Assembly (NCBI RefSeq): GCF_963082495.1
Contig: NZ_CAUJAN010000008.1
Coordinates: forward strand, 1 to 64,000
Reading direction: 5' to 3'
Length of the DNA stretch: 64,000 nucleotides
Origin: Methanobrevibacter sp. V74
Lineage (GTDB): Archaea > Methanobacteriota > Methanobacteria > Methanobacteriales > Methanobacteriaceae
Every line of letters starts with the position of its first letter. Position 1 is the stretch's first letter. Positions 17,529-24,564 of the stretch are shown piece after piece. The notes under the pieces are model-generated. The model saw nothing but the letters and a program-made list of their open reading frames with translations, was not told the DNA's origin and made no database searches. Both the position numbers and the translations under genes were made by a program.

Positions 17529-19799
17529 ATGTTATCAAAAAAGATGGTTAGAGATATTAAGAGTCATAAGATTCAATTTATCTCTATATTTTTGATGGCC
17601 TTTTTAGGCATTTTTGTATTTGTAGGTTTTGGAGCTGAATCCTTTGGTTTGGAAGAAACTGCAAATACTTATTATAATGAAACAAATCTAGCTGATGGTT
17701 GGATTTATTCAAACAATGTTGGTAATGATTTAATTGATAAAGTTAAGGACATTGAATCAACAAAAGATGTAGAAAAACAATTGGTTTTAAGTTCGGTAGT
17801 TGATTTTAAAAATGATCCGGACATTAGGCTGCATTTTTTAGCCGATGATGATATATCTAAATTTTATTCGGTTAAAGGTGAAAAATTTGATTTATCTGAT
17901 AAAGAGGGTGTATGGTTAGATATAAGATTTGTTGAAGCTAAAAATTTAGATATTGGGGATAATATTACTTTTAAAGTTAACGGATTAGAAATCAAAAAGG
18001 AAATTAAAGGTTTAGGATATTCTCCAGAGCATGTTTATCAAACCTCAGACACTTCAATGATTCCAGATTTTGATAAAATGGGTTTCGCTTACATGTCTTA
18101 TAAAGCATTTCCAATGGCTGATGTTCCATATAATGTTTTACTTGTTAAATTTGATGGAAGTGCGAGTGATTATGAACATGAACTTGATGATAAATTAGGC
18201 GATGATTACACTACATTTATGGACAGGGCTGTCAATCCAAGTTTTGCAGGGTTTCAAGATGAAACTGATCAACACAAAGTGATGACAGGATTTATTCCAT
18301 TAATATTTATTATTATTGCAATGTTAACCTTATTAACTACAATGACAAGAATAATTTCAAATCAAAGAACTCAAATAGGTGTTTTAAAAGCATTAGGATT
18401 TAAAAATCGCACAATAATGATTCATTATATTTCATATGGATTTTGGATGGTTTTAGCAGGAAGCATTCTAGGTTTTATTTTAGGACCTTTAACAATACCT
18501 CCAGTGGTGTTTGATGAATTTACATCATTGTATAGTTTACCTTATTGGTTAAGTGGTTTTGATGTTAGTTTTATTTTTGCAACTGTAGCCATGGTCATTT
18601 TGTCATTTTTAGTTTCATATATTGCATGTAGGAGTATTTCAAAAGAAAGTCCTTCACAAGCTATAAAGCCAAAAATTCCAAAGGTCTCCTCTTCAGGACT
18701 ATTTGAGAAATCTAAAATTTGGAAAAAATTATCGTTTAATGCTCGTTGGAATTATCGTGATGCTAAAAGAAATAAATTCAGAGCATTAATGAGTATTGTT
18801 GGTGTTTTAGGTTGTACAATGATTATTATTGCTTCATTTGGAGCTATGGATAGTTTTGATGAAATGAAATCATGGTCTTATGATGACATTAATCATTACT
18901 CTTCAAAATTAGTTGTTGAAAAAAATGCAACTGATTCTCAAATTGATGATGTTGTTGAGGATGTTGATGGTGAAAAATTAATGGAAGGTTCAATTGAGAT
19001 TAAATCGGGGGACGTTAAAAAATCGGGAGTTTTAGAAGTCCTTGACGATAATAAACTGTACACTCCAACCGATACTAATAGAAATCCTATTGAAATTGGG
19101 GATGATGAAGTTTCAATTTCACAAAAAATGGCTGATTTATTGGGTGTTGGTGTCGGTGATACTGTTAAATGGCACATAATGGGTTCAGATAAATGGGTAA
19201 AAACAAAAATTGATAGAATTCATGGTGACCCAACTTCTCAAGGTTTAATAATATCTAAAGAAAAATTAGATGATTTGGGTATTGATTATAATGTAACTAG
19301 CATAATCACTTCAGAAGATGTGGATCATAATTATAAGGGCATCAAAACAATTCTTTCAATTGATTCTTTAACTGAAAGTTGGGATGATATGATGGAATCA
19401 TCTATGAGTATGAGTTATTTATTGGTAGTATTTGCAACATTATTATCAATAATTGTATTGTATAATTTGGGTTTATTGTCTTTCACTGAAATTAAACGTG
19501 AATTAGCTACTCTAAAAGTTTTAGGTTTCAAAACAGATAAACTAAGGAAATTGCTTTTAACACAAAATTTATGGTTTACTACCATTGGATTTATAATTGG
19601 AATTCCTTTGGGATTGTTGGGAATACAGTATATGTTTTCAACAATGGGCGATTCATTTTTCATATCTGTAACTTTAACACTTAAAACATTTGTTGTAACC
19701 TTTTTAATCACATATGTGGTTTCAATTTTAGTAAACTTAATGTTTTCAGGTAAACTCAAGAGATTAGACATGGTTGAATCACTTAAAGATAATGAGTAG
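17529..19799 (+). CDS. Large FtsX-type ABC permease, copy 2
   Basis: This is a tandem paralogue of the preceding gene, also 756 residues and with the same helix layout. It starts at the ATG directly after the upstream TAA, with GGTGAG ten bases before. Long identical runs such as DDEVSISQKMA, WHIMGSDKWVK and RKLLLTQNLWFT show that the two arose by duplication and still share the same architecture. The pair may assemble as a heterodimer with the ATPase at 14549. The extracytoplasmic parts diverge more than the membrane helices, as expected for different ligands or partners. Confidence 0.85.
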   Translation: MLSKKMVRDIKSHKIQFISIFLMAFLGIFVFVGFGAESFGLEETANTYYNETNLADGWIYSNNVGNDLIDKVKDIESTKDVEKQLVLSSVVDFKNDPDIRLHFLADDDISKFYSVKGEKFDLSDKEGVWLDIRFVEAKNLDIGDNITFKVNGLEIKKEIKGLGYSPEHVYQTSDTSMIPDFDKMGFAYMSYKAFPMADVPYNVLLVKFDGSASDYEHELDDKLGDDYTTFMDRAVNPSFAGFQDETDQHKVMTGFIPLIFIIIAMLTLLTTMTRIISNQRTQIGVLKALGFKNRTIMIHYISYGFWMVLAGSILGFILGPLTIPPVVFDEFTSLYSLPYWLSGFDVSFIFATVAMVILSFLVSYIACRSISKESPSQAIKPKIPKVSSSGLFEKSKIWKKLSFNARWNYRDAKRNKFRALMSIVGVLGCTMIIIASFGAMDSFDEMKSWSYDDINHYSSKLVVEKNATDSQIDDVVEDVDGEKLMEGSIEIKSGDVKKSGVLEVLDDNKLYTPTDTNRNPIEIGDDEVSISQKMADLLGVGVGDTVKWHIMGSDKWVKTKIDRIHGDPTSQGLIISKEKLDDLGIDYNVTSIITSEDVDHNYKGIKTILSIDSLTESWDDMMESSMSMSYLLVVFATLLSIIVLYNLGLLSFTEIKRELATLKVLGFKTDKLRKLLLTQNLWFTTIGFIIGIPLGLLGIQYMFSTMGDSFFISVTLTLKTFVVTFLITYVVSILVNLMFSGKLKRLDMVESLKDNE

Positions 19800-19822
19800 C
19801 TAACCTACTTATTATACTTTTC

Positions 19823-19842
19823 AAGTGACAAAACTTTTAAAT
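19823..19842 (+). promoter_or_regulatory. Promoter with AAGTGACAAAA box, DUF1858 gene
   Basis: AAGTGACAAAA (19823-19833) runs straight into a TATA-like CTTTTAAAT (19834-19842). The start expected about 25 nt downstream coincides with the ATG at 19865, so the message is probably leaderless. The same 11-base box precedes the TATA box at 20126. Confidence 0.55.
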
Positions 19843-19864
19843 GGGGTTAATTTAAACTATTATC

Positions 19865-20086
19865 ATGATTGAAGTAACTGAAAAATCAAAATATATGGAT
19901 TTACTCAATACTTATCCCTTACTTAAAAGAGATTTGGCCAAAAGTAACTGGAAATTTGAATTTTTAGTAACTCCGATGGGTAAAATTTCTTTATGGGAAG
20001 CAGATTTGTCAGAAGTCAGTCAACGTGCTGAGATGTCTGTCGATGAAACAGTTTTTCTTTTTAATGAGTTAATTAACTCATATTAA
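19865..20086 (+). CDS. DUF1858 domain protein, copy 1
   Basis: This 73-residue protein matches the DUF1858 pattern: a short helix ending in a YP motif (LLNTYPLLKRDLA), a middle segment K-F-(E/K)-x-L-x-TPMGK, and a final helix with a spaced D-E-x-x-x-x-x-N motif. It lacks the cysteines found in related redox domains. DUF1858 is often found with DUF2249/TusA-like domains and in anaerobic redox proteins, but its function is not known. It lies beside a TusA-like fusion gene and a second DUF1858 gene at 20857. The ATG at 19865 fits the TATA spacing, and no ribosome site is evident. Confidence 0.72.
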   Translation: MIEVTEKSKYMDLLNTYPLLKRDLAKSNWKFEFLVTPMGKISLWEADLSEVSQRAEMSVDETVFLFNELINSY

Positions 20087-20113
20087 TCTTTTTTTATACA
20101 TTTAATACTTAAA

Positions 20114-20153
20114 AAGTGACAAAATCTTTATATAACATTTAGGCATAACTAAA
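20114..20153 (+). promoter_or_regulatory. Promoter with AAGTGACAAAA box and palindromic operator
   Basis: AAGTGACAAAA (20114-20124) precedes the TATA box CTTTATATA (20126-20134). Downstream, over the expected start, lies TTTAGG-CATA-ACTAAA (20138-20153), one mismatch from the operator at 8099. Both elements together suggest repression by the same factor that controls the Ybt/ECF operon. Confidence 0.62.
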
Positions 20154-20168
20154 TATTAAGGTGAAAAT

Positions 20169-20855
20169 ATGTCTTATGATAATTGGAAAGATAAAATTTC
20201 TGAATTTAAAGTAAAAGATGTTAGAGGATTATCTGGAAACTTTTTTCCAGCATTAAAAAAACTTGCAATGAAAATAGAAAAAGATAATGGTTTGGAGGTT
20301 ATTCAAACTTTTGATCCAATTCCTTTATATGAAGTAATGGAAGATTTGGGATTTGAACATCATACAGAAAAAGTAGATGACCATGAATTCCATGCATATT
20401 TCTACAGAATAGAAGTAAAACAACCTACTAAAGACATTCCAATGAGGCCAGTTGCACTTACAAACATGCCAATAATCGATGATGGTCTGGGGGAGGTAGC
20501 GGTACAATTTTGGGATTTGACTTGGAGTGATGAAAATCGTTTTCTTGATTATGAAACAAGATTGTTGCTGTCACTAACTAATGCTGTTGGTGCTGGAAGA
20601 ATGCGTCAGGCAACACGAGAACTTGTTAAAGGTTACATTCATGGAATTGATTCAAGAGCATTAGATGATGTGTTTGAACTTTTTGCTTGGAATCAAGGAA
20701 TTGGATACTTTAGTTCTGAAATCGGGCCATCAACACTATTTAATGCATATAAGACCATTAAAAAGATGGAAGAAAAAGGTGTTGAAAGACCAGAAATATG
20801 TGCTAAACTCAAAGAAGAATTTGGCGAGAAAAATCCTGATGTTAAGGTGATTTAA
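20169..20855 (+). CDS. TusA/DUF2249-like domain fused to an AhpD/CMD-like domain
   Basis: This 228-residue protein is probably a two-domain fusion. Residues about 15-90 resemble TusA/SirA or DUF2249 proteins (VKDVRGLS..., then GLEVIQTFDPIPLYEVMEDLGF). The usual CP active-site motif is replaced by GNFFPAL, so sulfur transfer is unlikely. Residues about 120-205 resemble carboxymuconolactone-decarboxylase/AhpD helices (LLLSLTNAVGAGRMRQATRELVK...) but lack the CxxC redox pair. Both catalytic motifs being absent suggests a binding or sensing role. GGTGAA precedes the ATG. The next DUF1858 gene starts 1 nt after its stop, so the two are coupled. The promoter carries the metal-type palindrome. Confidence 0.6.
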   Translation: MSYDNWKDKISEFKVKDVRGLSGNFFPALKKLAMKIEKDNGLEVIQTFDPIPLYEVMEDLGFEHHTEKVDDHEFHAYFYRIEVKQPTKDIPMRPVALTNMPIIDDGLGEVAVQFWDLTWSDENRFLDYETRLLLSLTNAVGAGRMRQATRELVKGYIHGIDSRALDDVFELFAWNQGIGYFSSEIGPSTLFNAYKTIKKMEEKGVERPEICAKLKEEFGEKNPDVKVI

Positions 20856-20856
20856 T

Positions 20857-21078
20857 TTGGTTGAAATTACACCAGACACTAAATTGATGGATTTAATAAA
20901 AAAATATCCTTTTTTAAAAGATGAACTTCCAAAAACAAATACAAAATTTAAAATGCTTAAAACTCCTATGGCTAAAGTCATGATGAGAAAAGCGGATATT
21001 TCAGATATGAGTAAACGCTCTGGAATTAGTGTTGATGAGCTTATTTTAATTTTAGATAAAATAATTGAATCTCACTAA
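20857..21078 (+). CDS. DUF1858 domain protein, copy 2 (TTG start)
   Basis: This 73-residue paralogue of the 19865 product shares the YP motif (LIKKYPFLKDELP), the K-x-L-KTPMAK centre and the final ISVDELILILDKIIE helix. The TTG start at 20857 is chosen because AGGTGA ends 6 nt upstream and the preceding stop is at 20853-20855, indicating translational coupling with the TusA/CMD fusion. Having two DUF1858 genes flank the fusion suggests that the three proteins work together. Function unknown. Confidence 0.72.
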   Translation: MVEITPDTKLMDLIKKYPFLKDELPKTNTKFKMLKTPMAKVMMRKADISDMSKRSGISVDELILILDKIIESH

Positions 21079-21215
21079 TATCATATTAAATTGATGTATA
21101 TCTTGATGTTAATGTAAAATACCTAGTTTAATTTAAATTTTTTAGTCATGATTTTAATAATGCATTTAATCCATTTAAATAGGTTTTTTATATTTTAATT
21201 TTCTAATATTATATC

Positions 21216-23474
21216 ATGTCGTTATTTAAAAAAATGCTAAGGGATATAAAAATCAATAGAACACAATTTATTGCAATATTTCTAATGGCATTTTTGGGCA
21301 TTTTTGCTTACTGTGGTATTTATGCTGAATATTATGGGCTAGAGCAAACCTCAAGTCAGTTTTACATGGATACTAATCTTGCTGATGGGTGGATTTACAA
21401 TAACGATTTTGATGAGGCAGCTATTAATAAAATTAACGAATTTTCAACGCAATCAGATAGGCAAGCTGTAGTTCAATCAGTAGTTGACATGGAGGGCAAG
21501 CCAGACATAACGCTGCATTTCACCAAAGACGGGTCGGTTTCTAAATTTTATTCAACTGAAGGTGAAGATTTCAATCCTTCAGATAAATCTGGAGTATGGT
21601 TAGATAAACGTTTTGCTGATGCTAGGGATTTGCATATTGGGGATAAAATCAAATTTGAATTTGACAATCAAACATTTAAAAAAGAAATTAAAGGTTTGGG
21701 ATATTCTCCTGAATACATTTACGAAACTTCTTCAAGTTCCCTCACTCCTGATTTTTCACAAATAGGATTTGCATATTTGTCTAGCGGGGCATATCCTGGA
21801 GACATTGAATATAATACGGTACTTGTCAAATATAACCATTCAGATAGGTATTTTAAAGATAAATTAGATGATTCGATTGATTATTTATCATTTACAAAAC
21901 AATCCGACCAACTTAGTGTTGCGAAATTTGGAGATGAAATGGCGCAGCATAAAATGATTGGGGATGTTTTCCCAATAGTGTTTGTTTTAGTTACTTTTCT
22001 AACACTTTTAACCACGATGACAAGAATTATTTCCAATCAGAGAACTCAAATTGGAATTCTAAAGGCAGTTGGTTTTAAAGACAAATCAATAATTTTACAT
22101 TATATTTCATATGGATTCTTGCCGGTTTTAGCTGGAGCTATTTTGGGATTACTTGCAGGACCTATGATTATTCCTCAAATGTTTTATCCATCAATGATGG
22201 CGCGTTATAGTATGCCTGCTTGGAATCCTGGATTTGATATGAGTTTTATTTATATTACAGTATTGATGGTTGCATCATCTGTTTTTGTAACTTATATTTC
22301 ATGTATAAGAATTTCAAAAGAAAATCCCGCCAATACTATGAGGCCTAAAGCACCAGGCAATTCTTCTAAAATGCTTATTGAAAAAATGAAAATGTGGAAT
22401 CATTTAAATTTCAATATTCGTTGGAACATAAGGAATGCGAGAAGAAATAAATTCAGAGCTTTAATGACAATTGTAGGGGTAATGGGATGTGTTGCACTTT
22501 TAATAGCTGCATTCGGCATGAATGATAGTATGAATGAATTAAAATCATGGGAATATGAGGATATAAGTCATTATGGGGCTAAACTCTCTTTATCTCAGGA
22601 TGCAAATCCCATGGAATTGTATTATATTTTAAATGAAACTGGTGGTAGCTTTATAATGCAACAATCTATGGAACTTAAAGCTAATGGTATGGAAGACACG
22701 GCAACGCTTTTAGTTACAAATAACACTGATTTAATATCTTATACTGATAGTAATCGAAATCCTATTGATATTGATGAGGGTGATGTTTCAATTTCTAAAA
22801 AACTTGCTGAGAGATTTAATTTAAGCATTGGAGATAAAATTAAATGGCATATTGTTGGAAATGATAAGTGGGTAAGCTCTAAAATAGGTCAAATTCATGC
22901 AGAACCAGTATCACAAGGTTTAATAATGTCTCCAGACACTTTAGAAGATCAGGGTTTAAATTTCACTCCAACTTCCATATTAACACCTGACGAGTTTGGA
23001 GAACACTTTGATTCAATTAAATCTGAGACAAGTATTGATAAAATGGAAAAAAGTTGGAATCAGATGACTTCATCTGTAATGATGATGGTTTATGTTGTAA
23101 CTGTTGTAGCAGTTATAATGGCCTTTTTAGTGTTATATAATTTAGGTATTTTATCATTTACTGAAATGGAGAGGGAAATCGCAACTTTAAAAGTTTTAGG
23201 GTTTAAAACAAATGTGCTAAGGAAATTACTCCTCACTCAGAACTTGTTTTTCACAGCCATTGGATTTATTTTAGGAATTCCATTGGGATTTTACTTCATG
23301 ACCTTGATGATGAATGCTGCAGGGGATTCTTTGTATTATATTCCTTCTTTAACTTGGGGAAATATTTTACTCGCTGCTTTTATAACGTTTTCAATATCTG
23401 TTGGTGTTAATTTATTGTTTTCAGATAAAATTGGTGATTTGCATATGGTTGAAGCACTTAAAGATATTGAATAA
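21216..23474 (+). CDS. Large FtsX-type ABC permease, copy 3
   Basis: This 752-residue paralogue of the permeases at 15258 and 17529 has the same two-FtsX-domain layout and conserved segments (FLMAFLGIFAYCG, LTTMTRIISNQRTQIGILKAVGFK, EREIATLKVLGFKT). It lacks an adjacent ATPase and has its own TATA element (about 21184-21192) with a start close to the ATG, so it is nearly leaderless. It probably uses the ATPase at 14549. It is separated from its paralogues by the DUF1858/TusA-like genes, which implies that an insertion or rearrangement split a former permease array. The extracytoplasmic parts are the most divergent. Confidence 0.83.
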   Translation: MSLFKKMLRDIKINRTQFIAIFLMAFLGIFAYCGIYAEYYGLEQTSSQFYMDTNLADGWIYNNDFDEAAINKINEFSTQSDRQAVVQSVVDMEGKPDITLHFTKDGSVSKFYSTEGEDFNPSDKSGVWLDKRFADARDLHIGDKIKFEFDNQTFKKEIKGLGYSPEYIYETSSSSLTPDFSQIGFAYLSSGAYPGDIEYNTVLVKYNHSDRYFKDKLDDSIDYLSFTKQSDQLSVAKFGDEMAQHKMIGDVFPIVFVLVTFLTLLTTMTRIISNQRTQIGILKAVGFKDKSIILHYISYGFLPVLAGAILGLLAGPMIIPQMFYPSMMARYSMPAWNPGFDMSFIYITVLMVASSVFVTYISCIRISKENPANTMRPKAPGNSSKMLIEKMKMWNHLNFNIRWNIRNARRNKFRALMTIVGVMGCVALLIAAFGMNDSMNELKSWEYEDISHYGAKLSLSQDANPMELYYILNETGGSFIMQQSMELKANGMEDTATLLVTNNTDLISYTDSNRNPIDIDEGDVSISKKLAERFNLSIGDKIKWHIVGNDKWVSSKIGQIHAEPVSQGLIMSPDTLEDQGLNFTPTSILTPDEFGEHFDSIKSETSIDKMEKSWNQMTSSVMMMVYVVTVVAVIMAFLVLYNLGILSFTEMEREIATLKVLGFKTNVLRKLLLTQNLFFTAIGFILGIPLGFYFMTLMMNAAGDSLYYIPSLTWGNILLAAFITFSISVGVNLLFSDKIGDLHMVEALKDIE

Positions 23475-23548
23475 TAATTATATTAGCAATTTAAATAGAA
23501 TTTTTAATAATGAGATTAAATATAAATCATGTTTAAGGAGTTGGTTTG

Positions 23549-24013
23549 ATGGAAGACGCATATGAATGGAAAGGATTAAATGGACAATTAGCAACTTTTA
23601 AAAAAGAAGTTGGAGATGCTCAGAAGATTACTTATATTGGATCTCCAGGTGTTTGTACTCCATTTGCCGAGTTTATGGCTTATGCAGTAAGAGATAAGGA
23701 AAATCATTTCATTCCATTATTGGATATTGAGGAATGTCATGAATTTGAGTCAAAATCATATGCTATGGTTTTAAAAGATGAAGTATCTGATCCTCATGAT
23801 TCTGATGTTGTAGTATTGTTGGGTGGGCTTTCAATGCCTAAATATGATGTTGATACTGATGAGTTAATGAGTTTAGTTAATAGTATCTTAAAAGAGGACG
23901 GTCAGTTAATGGGATTTTGTTTCATGGACATGTTCACTAAAGCTGGCTGGCTTGAAAGAATAGATTTTGACTGTGTTATTAATGGTACTTTAATTGGTAC
24001 TGTTAAAAAGTAA
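23549..24013 (+). CDS. DUF2124-like conserved archaeal protein
   Basis: This soluble protein of about 154 residues begins with a hydrophilic helix and then IGSPGVCTPFAEFMAYAVRDKE, a segment typical of a methanogen family that I recognise as DUF2124. VVVLLGGLSMPKY and GFCFMDMFTKAGW follow, suggesting a Rossmann-like fold with conserved Cys and Gly. The ATG at 23549 follows AAGGAG by 8 nt; the in-frame TTG at 23546 is an alternative. It stands alone between the third permease and the metal-efflux genes, and a T-rich stretch follows. Function unknown; the family assignment is from memory of its motif. Confidence 0.6.
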   Translation: MEDAYEWKGLNGQLATFKKEVGDAQKITYIGSPGVCTPFAEFMAYAVRDKENHFIPLLDIEECHEFESKSYAMVLKDEVSDPHDSDVVVLLGGLSMPKYDVDTDELMSLVNSILKEDGQLMGFCFMDMFTKAGWLERIDFDCVINGTLIGTVKK

Positions 24014-24090
24014 TTAATTTAGTTTAATTACTTTATTACTTTTTAGCTATTGTTCTAATTGTTTTTTTAGTAAAAATCATTTTCTAATAA

Positions 24091-24163
24091 CATATCATAA
24101 TATCATGATATGAAAACATTTAAATATATGAACATATCATAATATGTAAATATATGATATGTG
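24091..24163. promoter_or_regulatory. Repeated CATATCAT-type operators around the ArsR promoter
   Basis: Three related palindromic blocks surround the TATA-like TTTAAATATATG (about 24119-24130): CATATCATAATATCATGATATG (24091-24112), CATATCATAATATG (24133-24146) and an ATATATGATATGTG block (about 24150-24163). Repeated ATATCAT/ATGATAT halves both upstream and downstream of the TATA box are typical of autoregulation by an ArsR/SmtB repressor, here the gene that follows. Confidence 0.6.
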
Positions 24164-24546
24164 TGATGACCATGGAAAATAATAATCTTGAAAAGAAAAA
24201 TTATGATATGTGTGAAGTTTTCAACTCTCATGAAGATGTTGTTGAACGTATTAAAGAACGTATACCTAATGAAAATGAATTCACTGATCTTTCAGAGTTT
24301 TTTAAAATATTTGGAAATCCAACAAGATTAAAAATTATTTCCCTGCTTAGCATTGAAGATTTATGTGTATGTGACATTTGTGAGGCACTTGATTTAAACC
24401 AAACAACTGTTTCAAATCAATTAAGAATCTTACGTGCTAATAACATTGTTAAATATCAAAAAGAAGGAAAACTGGCAAGATATTCTCTTACAGACCTTCA
24501 CATTGAAATGATTTACAAAGTAGGTTTGGAACATATATTAGAATAA
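24154..24546 (+). CDS. ArsR/SmtB-family metal-sensing repressor
   Basis: This protein of up to 130 residues contains a winged helix-turn-helix (FFKIFGNPTRLKIISLLS, then TVSNQLRILRANNIVKYQKEG). The motif DLCVCDI in the recognition region is the alpha3-type thiolate metal site of CadC/CmtR-like repressors, which sense Cd, Pb or Zn. Expression is probably autoregulated through the CATATCAT palindromes. The ATG at 24172 (after MICVMT) is an alternative start and fits if the first bases belong to the operator. The P-type ATPase begins 18 nt after the stop, so repressor and pump form an operon induced by metal excess. Confidence 0.85.
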   Translation: MICVMTMENNNLEKKNYDMCEVFNSHEDVVERIKERIPNENEFTDLSEFFKIFGNPTRLKIISLLSIEDLCVCDICEALDLNQTTVSNQLRILRANNIVKYQKEGKLARYSLTDLHIEMIYKVGLEHILE

Positions 24547-24564
24547 TTTTTAATTGGTGATATT

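Noticed and set aside
19801-19815. TAGCTAACCTA near the end of FtsX copy 2 as a further metal operator
   Set aside because: Half-site spacing does not match the 4-bp pattern of the other sites, and the site does not sit on the promoter of the next gene as clearly.
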